From contig CANJKZ010000918.1 of the NCBI GenBank assembly GCA_947471745.1, positions 232,501-296,500 on the forward strand: a stretch of 64,000 nucleotides of DNA, in the 5' to 3' direction. This document shows, in pieces, positions 21,440-30,056 of the stretch. Position 1 is the stretch's first letter. Each line of letters opens with the position of its first letter. Below the pieces are notes generated by a model. That model searched no databases. It was not told the origin of the DNA and saw nothing but the letters and a program-made list of their open reading frames with translations. The position numbers were made by a program, and so were the translations under genes. Origin of the DNA: Closterium sp. Naga37s-1 (Eukaryota; Streptophyta; Zygnematophyceae; Desmidiales; Closteriaceae).

Positions 21440-22549
21440 GGGTTCCTACATGGGACCGTTCCTTCCTAAGGGCCCACCATAAGATTTTTTTTTTTTTTTA
21501 GCTGCCCGCGCACATTGCGCCCTGCCCTAATTTTTTTTGTTTAGCGGCCCCTACGCTGCCCCTACGCGGCCCCTACGCCGCCTCCCACGCGCCCCCTATG
21601 CGGCCCCTGGCGGCGCCCTGATGAGGCCCCTGCCGGCGCCCTATCGCGGCCCCTGACGCGCCCCCTGGTGGCGCCCTGACGCGGCCCTGCCGCGGCCCCT
21701 GACGCGGCCCTGACGCGGCCTGCCGCGGCCCCTGCCGCGGCCCTGAAGCGGCCCCTGACGCGGCCCTGACGCGGCTCTGCCGCGGCCCTGACGCGGCCCT
21801 GACGCGGCCCTGCCGCGGCCCCTGGCGGCGCCCTGACGCGGCCCCTGACGCGGCGCCCTGACGCGGCCCCTGCCGCGGCCCTGACGCGGCCCTGCCGCGG
21901 CCCCTGACGCGGCCCTGACGCGGCCTGCTGCGGCCCCTGCCGCGGCCCTGAAGCGGCCCCTGACGCGGCCCTGACGCGGCTCTGCCGCGGCCCTGACGCG
22001 GCCCTGACGCGGCCCCTGACGCGGCCCCTGCCGCGGCCCCTTCCGCGGCCCTGACGCGGCCCTGCCGCGGCCCCTGGCGGCGCCCTGACGCGGCCCCTGA
22101 CGCGGCGCCCTGACGCGGCCCTGCCGCGGCCCCTGACGCGGCCCATGCCGCGGCCCCTGACGCGGCCCCTGACGCGGCCCCTGTCGCGGCCCCTGACGCG
22201 GCCCCGCCACCTACCTTTCCGGCCACGCCGCCTCCTCTCAGCGGCCCCGCCGCCTCCTCCCAGCGGCCCCGGACGCCGCCCTCTCAGCGGCCCCGCCGAG
22301 CCGCCCAGCAGCCTAGCCGTCCAGCAGCTGAGCCACCGAGCCGCCCAGCAGCCGAGCCGCCGAGCCGCCCAGCAGCCGAGCCGCCCAGCAGCAGAGCCGC
22401 CGAGCCGCCCAGCAGCCGAGCCGCCCAGCAGCCGAGTCGCCGAGCCGCCCTGCAGCCGAGCCGCCCGAGCCGCCCTGTCCGGTAAGAGCAGCGCCTCTCT
22501 CACAGCACTGCCCTCACCCCACTGTTTGCGCTGCTAGTCTACTGCTGTC
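21440..22549 (+). other. GC-rich repetitive leader of element D
   Basis: About 1.1 kb between primer site and gag ATG, built of degenerate GCGGCCCCTGACGCGGCCCTG-like units to about 22210 and then GAGCCGCCCAGCAGCC-like units. It is extremely rich in CpG and opens long artificial frames on both strands (for example 21562-22503 minus). Elements C and J have leaders of the same size and base composition but different repeat sequences. A role as packaging or translation leader is only an inference. Confidence 0.75.
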
Positions 22550-25500
22550 ATGGCTACCCCTAGTGTCCTCGCTTTTGACGCTGAGGGTCGGGCCATTGAC
22601 TTTGACGTCTGGATAGATGACCTGCAGCTTTTCTTACAGTGCGATAGGGCAGACGGCCTCTCCCTCTTTGACCTCACTTCTGGTGCCTCTCCTGCCCCCG
22701 CCACTGATGCTGACGCAACTGTTCGCTCCCAGTGGGCCACGCGCGATGCTGCTGCACGTCTTGCTGTGCGTCGCCACCTGCCTACCTCTGAGCGTGCGCA
22801 CTTTAGCCAGTACAAGAGTGCTCAGACCTTGTACGACGCTGTAGTTGCACGCTACTCCTCCCCTGCCACTGCTGCACTGAGTCGCCTCATGCTACCGTAC
22901 CTCTTCCCTGACCTTGCTGCCTTTCCCACAGTCGCTGACCTCATTACGCACCTACGCACTAGTGACACTCGCTACCGCGCTGCGCTTCCTGCTGAGTTCT
23001 GCGCCAAGAACCCCCCCCCCATGTACATCACCCTCTACTACATAGTCACCCGGCTCCCTGACTCCCTTCGCGTAGTCAGGGACCACTTCCTCTCAGTTTG
23101 CCCCACCACTCTCACCGTTGACCTCCTCGAGAAGTCCCTCCTAGCAGCAGAGAAGAGCATAGTAGCTGTAGGAGCCTCTCGTGGTGACCCTCGCACCCCC
23201 ATCTTTGAGGGGTGTTCCCCCTCTCCCCTTTTGCCCTCTGTTGCCTCTGCTGCTGCGGCCGACCTCGTTGGGCTTGAGTCGGTCGGTGCGGCGTCTACCC
23301 CTAGCGGGAGACGCCGCCCTGGCAAGGGCAAGGGGGGCAGGGGCGCTGGAGGAGCTAGCGGGGGCGGTGGAGGCGGCAGTGGAGGCGGTGGAGGAGGTGG
23401 GGGTGGCGGTGGGGGTGGTGGCGGGGGTGGAGGTGTCGGTGGCGGCAGTGGAGGCGGAGGCGGCAGCGGCAGTGGCGGAGGGAGCGGAGGTGGCGGCGGT
23501 GGAGGAGGAGGCGGCGGAGGAGGTGGAGCTGGTCGGGGTGGCGCTGCGCAGAGGGTCGGCTCCGGTGGTGGTCAGCGCCAGCAGCAGCAGCAGCACCAGC
23601 AGCGCACTCGTGACATCCCCTCCCCTCAGCAGCTCCGTGAGTGGTACACTGCACGCCAGAGGGGTGGGGGTACTGGTCCGTGCACCTACGTCCTCCGCAC
23701 CGGCGACCGCGCGGGTGAGCAGTGCGGGGGTGCGCACTCCACCCAGCGCTGCTTTGGCCGCCTGACGGACGCTTGGCGTCACCAGTTCCCTGAGGCCACT
23801 GAGATCCCCCGCTGGGGTGAGCTGTCTAGGGCAGGTGTGGCTGTCTTTGACCTTGACTTTGATGCTATTCTTGCTGCCATGTATACTGTGACTATTAGTG
23901 ATGAGGGTGACTGTTACCGGTGTTTTCCGCCCGACCCGGGCATTGAGACTGCTGCTCTAGGTACTGGTGAGGCTGCTGCTCTAGGTGCTAGCGAGGCTGC
24001 TGCTCTAGGTGCGTCTGCTCCCTCAGGTGCTGGTGAGTCTGCTCTCTCAGGTTCTGCGTCGGCTTCGGCCTCCCACACCTTCACCCTTGACTCGGGGGCT
24101 TCTCGCTCCTTCTTTCGAGACCGCACCACACTCACGCCGCTTAGCCGGCCAGTTGCAGTCTCTCTGGCAGACCCCTCTGGGGGTCCTGTCCTTGCTCACT
24201 TCTCCACTGTCCTCCCGTGTCCGGCGGCCCCCTCTGGCACCCTGTCTGGTCTTTACCTTCCCTCGTTCTCTACGAACTTGGTGAGTGGTGCTGACCTACA
24301 GGATGCGGGGGTTCACCAGTTCACTCCTGCGAGTCGGCGGGTGACCCACTGCACGGACGCTCGGACAGGCCGACACCTGGCCACGTTTACCCGTCGGCCG
24401 GGGTCGAGCCTGTACACCCTGACCACTGCGTCTCCTCCAGTCACTGCGTCTGGTCAGGTAGCTGCGTCGGGTCAGGTGTTTGCTGCAGCGTCCAGGTCTG
24501 GTCCTGAGTCTGCCCCCTGTTCGTGTCGCCTCCTGTCTCACGAGACTCTCCTCTGGCACCACCGCCTTGGTCACCCCTCCCTGCTTCGTCTCCGAAGCAT
24601 GGCCTCCCGTGTCCTTGTCTCTGGTCTTCCCCGGTCCCTCCCTCCCCTTCCTCCGGGGCCTGGCCCTACCTGCGTCCCCTGTGTCGAGGGGCGGCAGCAG
24701 GCTGCCCCTCACTCCTCCCAGTTTCCTCCGACAGAGGCCCCGCTGCAGACGCTTCACATGGACGTGTGGGGCCCGGCCCGCGTCCGTGGACAGGGCCACG
24801 AGCGCTACTTCCTGCTGGTGGTTGACGACTACTCGCGTTACACCACAGTCTTCCCCTTGCGCAGCAAGGGTGATGTCACTGAGGTGTTGATCGACTGGAT
24901 CCGCGCAGCTCGTCTCCAGCTCAGGCAGAGCTTCGGCTCGGACTTTCCTGTTCAGCGTCTGCACTCTGACAGAGGTGGAGAGTTCTCCTCTGGCCTTCTG
25001 CGAGCCTACTGTCGTGCACGAGGCATCCGCCAGACCTTCACGCTTCCGGACTCTCCACAGCAAAATGGGATTGCTGAGCGCCGCATTGGCATGGTCATGG
25101 ACGTCGCCCGTACGTCCATGATGCATGCGGCTGCCCCCCATTTTCTGTGGCCGTTTGCGGTTCGGTACGCGGCGCATCAGATCAACCTTCACCCCAGGGT
25201 CTCCATGCCGGAGACCTCCCCAGCTTTGCTGTGGACGGGGAAGGTTGGCGATGCGTCTGCGTTCCGTGTCTGGGGATCTCGGGCGTTTGTCCGCGACTTG
25301 TCTGCGGACAAGCTGTCCCCTCGTGCTGCTCCTTGCGTCTTCCTTGGCTTCCCCCCTGACGCGCCAGGGTGGCAGTTCTACCACCCCACCTCTCGCCGTG
25401 TCCTGTCCTCCCAGGACGTCACGTTTGACGAGTCGGTCCCCTACTACCGCCTCTTCCCCTACCGCACTCCGTCCCTCCCCCCGCCACCGCTCTTCCTTGT

Positions 25501-28489
25501 CCCAGGTCCCCCCCCGGTAGACCCCCTCCCCCCTCAGGGTCCTGCCCCTTCAGGTGTGTCCCAGGTAGACGCAGTCGAGCCTGTCGAGGTTACTGGTGAC
25601 TCTGGTGCTGCTGAGGGTGCTGAGCCTGGGGGTGCTGACTCTGGGGGTGCTGAGCGTGTGGGTGCTACGCCTGGGGGTGCTGAGCCTGAGGGTGCTACTA
25701 CTGGGGGTGCTGAGCCTGAGGGTGCTGAGCCTGGGGGTGCTACTACTGGGGGTGCTGAGCCTGGGGGTGCTGAGCCTGGGAGTGCTACGCCGGGGGGTGC
25801 TACGCCTGGAGGTGCTGAGCCTGGGGGTGCGGAGCCTGAGGGAGCTGGGCCTGCTCGTGTGGCGTCTGGCGGTGCTGAGCCTGGAGGTTCTCCGGGTGCT
25901 TCGTCTCGGCGGGAGCCACTCTCTCCACAGGAGCTGCGCGAGTGGTTTGCCCGGCGCTGGAGGCGTGCTGCTGGAGCTGGAGGTTCTTCGGCTGCTGAGG
26001 GTGCTGGTGCCGCGGGTCCCGGAGGTGCTCGTACTGGGAGTACTGGAGCTGCTGGGCCTGCGGGTACGACTGGAGCTGGAGCTGCTGAGGGTGTTGGCGC
26101 TGAGGCTACTGCTGTCGGTCCTGGAGGCGGTCCTGCTGGGGGTGCTGGAGCTGGAGGTACTGCTGGCGCTGGTTCTGCCGCTGGGGGTACTGGTGCTGTC
26201 CCTGCTGTGTCTGGAGTCGCCACACGGCCTAGGCCGTACTTCGTTCCTCTCCTTCAGCAGGTTCTTGGTCTCCCGCCTTCTACTGGTCCTCCTCCTCCCT
26301 TAGAGTGTCCACAGCCTGTCCCGTCACAGTTACAGTTACAGCCGGCCTCCCCACTGCCCGCTCCTTCTCCCTACACTGGTCCTACTGGAGGTCTTGCTGA
26401 GCGTCGTGAGCCTGCGTCTCGCCCTGCGTCGCCTGTCCGTGCTGCTCGCACTAGTGCTCGTGGTTCGCGTCAGCGTCCTCCTCCTGTCCCTGGCACGCAC
26501 CGGATGTCTCTGCGTCCGTCCACTGCTCCTCTGCGTGCCCCTTTGCCTTCTCCTCCTGAGTCCTCTCTTCCTGCTCTTCCTGACCCGGAGTCGGACTCTC
26601 TTCGTGCTGCCAGTCCTACTGTCACGCGTCTCCTTGCTACTGTTGTCACTGACCCTTCCTTTGAGTCCACTGCTGCGTCTGCCCTAGTTACTGAGCTCGT
26701 CGACTTTGCTGCTCGCTGTCGTCTAGACTACGCTGCTAGTCTTGTTGCTGAGTCTGAGTCTGTCTGTCCTCCGTCCGTCGGGGGTGAGTGTGCCCTTGGC
26801 ACGGACGTCCTTGAGGACAGGCAGGAGGAGTTCCAGTGTTTGGCTGCTGCTTCACCTCATCTCGTGTCCGTACTGCTTACCCCTGAGGGAGACCCGGATG
26901 CACTTGACATCCCGACTCCGCGCTCTTACGCGGAGGCGATAGAGGGTCCCTACTCCTCTCAGTGGCAGGCAGCTATGGACGCAGAGATGGCTTCCTGGAA
27001 GTCCACAGGCACCTACGTTGACGAGGTTCCCCCGCCTGGGGCGAACATCGTCAGTGGCATGTGGATTTTCAGGGTGAAGCGGCCGCCGGCTTCTCCGCCT
27101 GTCTTCAAGGCGCGTTACGTGGCTCGTGGCTTCAGTCAGCGGCAGGGAGTTGACTACTTTCAGACCTTCTCTCCCACCCCGAAGATGACCACTCTTCGGG
27201 TACTGCTGCACATAGCTGCTCACCGCGACTACGAGCTGCACTCTCTTGACTTCAGCACTGCTTTCTTGCAGGGCAGCCTGCACGAGGAGATCTGGCTGCG
27301 TCGCCCACCTGGCTTCACTGGGTCTTTTCTTCCTGGCACCCAGTGGAGCCTCCGGCGGCCAGTCTACGGTCTCCGCCAGGCACCGCGTGAGTGGCACGAC
27401 ACACTGAGGACTACACTTGCGGCTCTTGGGTTTGCTCCCTCTACTCCCGACCCGTCGCTGTTTCTGCGCACCGACACTTCTTTGCAGCCGTTCTACATCC
27501 TCGTGTACGTCGACGACTTGGTCTTTGCCACAGCTGACACTGCTGGACTCGCCCACGTGAAGTCCGAGCTGCAGAAGAGACACACGTGCACAGACCTGGG
27601 TGAACTGCGCAGCTACCTTGGCTTGCAGATCACCCGGGACAGAGCACGCCGCACCATTACCCTGACTCAGTCACACATGGTGCAGCAGGTCCTTCAGCGC
27701 TTCGGCTTCACGTACTCCTCGCCTCAGGCCACTCCTCTGCCTACTCGCCACTCGCTCTCAGCTCTGCCTTCGGATGAGTCCGTAGAGTCGAGTGGCCCGT
27801 ACCCAGAGCTTGTTGGCTGCCTCATGTACCTGATGACCTGCACACGACCTGACCTTGCATACTCTCTTAGCATTCTTGCACGCTATGTTGCTCCTGGGAG
27901 ACACAGACCGGAGCACATGGCTGCAGCGAAGAGGGTGTTGCGCTACTTGTGCAGTACGTCGGGCATGGGGCTTGTGCTTGGAGGGCAGAGTCCAGTGGTC
28001 CTCACTGGACACGCAGACGCTTCTTGGGCTGACGACCAGGCTACGCAGCGGTCGTCACAGGGTTACACCTTCAGCCTTGGTTCCGGCTCTGTTTCGTGGC
28101 GGGCTACTCGCTCGTCTTCTGTTCTCGGCTCCAGTTGTGAGGCTGAGATCTACGCCGGGGCCATGGCTGCACAGGAGCTTCGCTGGCTCACCTACCTGCT
28201 GACTGACCTCGGAGAGCCGCCTCGTTCTCCTCCAGTGCTCTACGTAGACAACAAGGCCATGCTGGCCTTGTGTCGAGAGCAGAGACTGGAGCACAGAACG
28301 AAGCACATTGCTCTTCGCTACTTCCTTGCTCGTGAGCTACAGCAGCGTGGTCAGCTGCGACTTGCGTACGTGGCCTCTGAGGCCAACACTGCTGATATCT
28401 TCACCAAGGCACTTGCGCCTTGTGATCATCAGCGCTTCTGTACTCAGCTGGGTCTTGTACCTACCTTGCCTCACTTGCTCACCTCTTGA
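22550..28489 (+). CDS. Copia gag-pol polyprotein, intact (element D)
   Basis: A 1,979-codon single frame that makes capsid, protease, integrase and reverse transcriptase/RNase H for retrotransposition. Residues 1-250 form a copia-type gag (LQLFLQCD, YDAVVARYSS). About 263-335 is an almost pure Gly/Ser tract. A Cys/His cluster (C-TYVLRTGDRAGEQ-C-GGAH-STQRC) takes the place of the usual knuckle. Protease has DSGA at 514. Pre-integrase HHCC lies near 665-710. The integrase triad is Asp738, Asp807, Glu843. About 1020-1240 is a low-complexity GGAEPGGA linker. RT has YVDD at 1653. RNase H carries HADASW, CEAEIY, VDNKAM and ADIFTK. All catalytic residues are present. The ATG lies in a TGTCATGGCT context, identical in C and J except for the next codon. 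Confidence 0.95.
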   Translation: MATPSVLAFDAEGRAIDFDVWIDDLQLFLQCDRADGLSLFDLTSGASPAPATDADATVRSQWATRDAAARLAVRRHLPTSERAHFSQYKSAQTLYDAVVARYSSPATAALSRLMLPYLFPDLAAFPTVADLITHLRTSDTRYRAALPAEFCAKNPPPMYITLYYIVTRLPDSLRVVRDHFLSVCPTTLTVDLLEKSLLAAEKSIVAVGASRGDPRTPIFEGCSPSPLLPSVASAAAADLVGLESVGAASTPSGRRRPGKGKGGRGAGGASGGGGGGSGGGGGGGGGGGGGGGGGGVGGGSGGGGGSGSGGGSGGGGGGGGGGGGGGAGRGGAAQRVGSGGGQRQQQQQHQQRTRDIPSPQQLREWYTARQRGGGTGPCTYVLRTGDRAGEQCGGAHSTQRCFGRLTDAWRHQFPEATEIPRWGELSRAGVAVFDLDFDAILAAMYTVTISDEGDCYRCFPPDPGIETAALGTGEAAALGASEAAALGASAPSGAGESALSGSASASASHTFTLDSGASRSFFRDRTTLTPLSRPVAVSLADPSGGPVLAHFSTVLPCPAAPSGTLSGLYLPSFSTNLVSGADLQDAGVHQFTPASRRVTHCTDARTGRHLATFTRRPGSSLYTLTTASPPVTASGQVAASGQVFAAASRSGPESAPCSCRLLSHETLLWHHRLGHPSLLRLRSMASRVLVSGLPRSLPPLPPGPGPTCVPCVEGRQQAAPHSSQFPPTEAPLQTLHMDVWGPARVRGQGHERYFLLVVDDYSRYTTVFPLRSKGDVTEVLIDWIRAARLQLRQSFGSDFPVQRLHSDRGGEFSSGLLRAYCRARGIRQTFTLPDSPQQNGIAERRIGMVMDVARTSMMHAAAPHFLWPFAVRYAAHQINLHPRVSMPETSPALLWTGKVGDASAFRVWGSRAFVRDLSADKLSPRAAPCVFLGFPPDAPGWQFYHPTSRRVLSSQDVTFDESVPYYRLFPYRTPSLPPPPLFLVPGPPPVDPLPPQGPAPSGVSQVDAVEPVEVTGDSGAAEGAEPGGADSGGAERVGATPGGAEPEGATTGGAEPEGAEPGGATTGGAEPGGAEPGSATPGGATPGGAEPGGAEPEGAGPARVASGGAEPGGSPGASSRREPLSPQELREWFARRWRRAAGAGGSSAAEGAGAAGPGGARTGSTGAAGPAGTTGAGAAEGVGAEATAVGPGGGPAGGAGAGGTAGAGSAAGGTGAVPAVSGVATRPRPYFVPLLQQVLGLPPSTGPPPPLECPQPVPSQLQLQPASPLPAPSPYTGPTGGLAERREPASRPASPVRAARTSARGSRQRPPPVPGTHRMSLRPSTAPLRAPLPSPPESSLPALPDPESDSLRAASPTVTRLLATVVTDPSFESTAASALVTELVDFAARCRLDYAASLVAESESVCPPSVGGECALGTDVLEDRQEEFQCLAAASPHLVSVLLTPEGDPDALDIPTPRSYAEAIEGPYSSQWQAAMDAEMASWKSTGTYVDEVPPPGANIVSGMWIFRVKRPPASPPVFKARYVARGFSQRQGVDYFQTFSPTPKMTTLRVLLHIAAHRDYELHSLDFSTAFLQGSLHEEIWLRRPPGFTGSFLPGTQWSLRRPVYGLRQAPREWHDTLRTTLAALGFAPSTPDPSLFLRTDTSLQPFYILVYVDDLVFATADTAGLAHVKSELQKRHTCTDLGELRSYLGLQITRDRARRTITLTQSHMVQQVLQRFGFTYSSPQATPLPTRHSLSALPSDESVESSGPYPELVGCLMYLMTCTRPDLAYSLSILARYVAPGRHRPEHMAAAKRVLRYLCSTSGMGLVLGGQSPVVLTGHADASWADDQATQRSSQGYTFSLGSGSVSWRATRSSSVLGSSCEAEIYAGAMAAQELRWLTYLLTDLGEPPRSPPVLYVDNKAMLALCREQRLEHRTKHIALRYFLARELQQRGQLRLAYVASEANTADIFTKALAPCDHQRFCTQLGLVPTLPHLLTS

Positions 28490-28696
28490 CCTTGTTTGTA
28501 CTGTTGCATATATATATACTCCTGCTCTTGCTTGTCTAGCCTTATATATATATGTAATCCTGCATGTGAACTGGCCTTGTGGCCTTGAACTTGTGCTCGG
28601 AATGTGTGGTGACTTTGTGATCCACCCTGAGCTTGCTTTGCTTTGCTTGACTGGTCTTGTGACCCCTTGTTCTCCCCCACTTTGCCTATGGGGGTG

Positions 28697-28825
28697 TGTC
28701 AGAGTTATATGACATAGCTACTGTAGGCTATAGTGGGGTAGCACATATGGGGTACAGTTGCCTAGGGTTTGCCTTTTGTACCCAACTTTCACTTAGTCAT
28801 TTCATTCCTGTTTTCTTGATTCACA
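28697..28825 (+). repeat. 3' LTR of element D (129 bp)
   Basis: Identical to the 5' LTR. It is preceded by GCCTATGGGGGTG, the short purine tract of this family, and followed by the TCACT duplication. The 3' UTR (28490-28696) holds two short AT microsatellites and TGCATGTGAACTGGCCTTGTGG, conserved in B, C and H. Confidence 0.93.
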
Positions 28826-28830
28826 TCACT

Positions 28831-28931
28831 GTAGGCTACTGTGGGGTAGACACTAAAGGGGTACAACAATCTAGGGTTTCATATTTGTATCCACCTTGTT
28901 TCTAGTTCATCTCATCCTTCATTTCTTCACA
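28831..28931 (+). repeat. Second part of element C 5' LTR
   Basis: GTAGGCTACTGTGGGG to TTTCTTCACA, matching 42857-42952 of the 3' LTR. Primer site TGGTATAGAGC follows at 28932-28942. Confidence 0.9.
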
Positions 28932-28942
28932 TGGTATAGAGC

Positions 28943-30056
28943 ATGGTTCCCTAGTGGGAACGTTTCCTAGGGCCCACCGAAAATTAAGTTTTTTTTTTTT
29001 CCTGCCCGGAGCGCGCTCCGCCCCTGCCCGAGTCGCGCCCCGTGTGCCTAGCCTCCCGTCGCGTCCCCTGCCCTTAGCGGCCCGTCGCGTCCTCTCACGG
29101 CCCCTCGCGCCCCCCCCCCTTCGTGGCCCCTCGCGGCCCTTTCTCCCGGTCCTTCGCGGCCCCTTACGACCCCTAGCGGCCCCGTCGCGGCCCTTAGCGG
29201 CCCCGTCGCCGCCCTTAGCGGCCCCGTCGCCGCCCTTAGCGACCCCGTCGTCGCCCTCAGCGGCCCCGTCGCCGTCCTTCGCGGCCCCTCCGCCGCCCCT
29301 CACGGCCCCGTCGCCGCCCTTCGCGGCCCCGTCGCCGCCCTTCGCGGCCCCTCGCGGCCCTGTCGCTGCTCTTCGCGGCCCCTCACGGCCTCGTCGCCGC
29401 CCTTCGCGGCCCCTCGCGGCCCCGTTGCTGCCCTTCGCGGCCCTCTCACGGCCCCTCCGCGGCTCGTTGCGGCCCTGCCGCCCTGTCTTCGCCGCCCCAG
29501 CAGCAGCTGCCGTCACTTCCGCTGCCGCCCCTTCCCCTGCCGCCTCTGTTGCGGCCCTGCCCCTCCTTTGTTGCGGCCGCAGCTCGCGACAGCCGCCTCA
29601 CCTGCAGCAACTGCCGCCACTGGCCCAGCACCACCTGCCGCCGCCGGACCTGCAGCAGCTGCTGCCGCAGGACCTGCAGCAGCCGCCGCCGCCGAAGGAG
29701 CAGCAGCTGCTGCCGCCGGACCTGCAGCACCTGCCGCCGCCGGACCTGCAGCACCTGCCGCCGCCGGACCTGCAGCAGCTGCCGCCGTCGGACCTGCAGC
29801 GGCTGCCGCCGCCGAAGGAGCAGCAACAGCCGCCGCCGGCTCTGCCGCAGCTGCCGCCGCCCGAACTGCCGCAGCTGCTGCCGCCGAGGACGGTGCTGCA
29901 GCCGCTGCCCTCACTGCTGCCCCGGCTCTGCCCTTCGGCCGAGCCGTGGCCCTGCTCTGCCGCCTTGCTGCGGCCCCTGGTAAGCACACCTCTGCACCGC
30001 ACAGTAAAGCCGTGTCACGCTGCTACTGCTGCTGCTAGCCTACTGCTACTGCTGTC
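28943..30056 (+). other. GC-rich leader of element C
   Basis: About 1.1 kb. The first half is made of CGGCCCCGTCGCCGCCCTT-like units and the second (29630-29930) of CAGCAGCTGCCGCCGCCGGA-like units. It corresponds in position to D's leader but has a different repeat unit, so these leaders evolve by local repeat turnover. Confidence 0.75.

Larger units (their letters stand above)
21300..28825 (+). mobile_element. Intact short-LTR copia D inside the 5' LTR of C
   Basis: A full element of 7,526 bp with 129-bp LTRs (21300-21428, 28697-28825) that I read as identical base for base. It has a perfect TCACT target duplication (21295-21299, 28826-28830), a primer-binding site, a GC-rich leader and one uninterrupted gag-pol of 1,979 codons. 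All features are those of a recently mobile and possibly still autonomous copy. The LTRs are exceptionally short for an autonomous copia. Confidence 0.95.

Noticed and set aside
21562-22503. Long minus-strand open frames rich in Arg/Gly/Ala in the leader of element D
   Set aside because: They arise from short CG-rich repeats lacking stop codons. All frames are open, and no domain or start context is present.
24296-25384. A 362-codon minus-strand frame, with counterparts at 31873-32808 and 59978-61096
   Set aside because: It is antisense to integrase in C, D and J. Its conservation only mirrors the sense protein.
29500-30000. Ala/Pro/Gln-rich frames in the leader of element C as a captured host gene
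   Set aside because: The sequence is a CAGCAGCTGCCGCCG-type repeat open in all frames, in the position of a non-coding leader.
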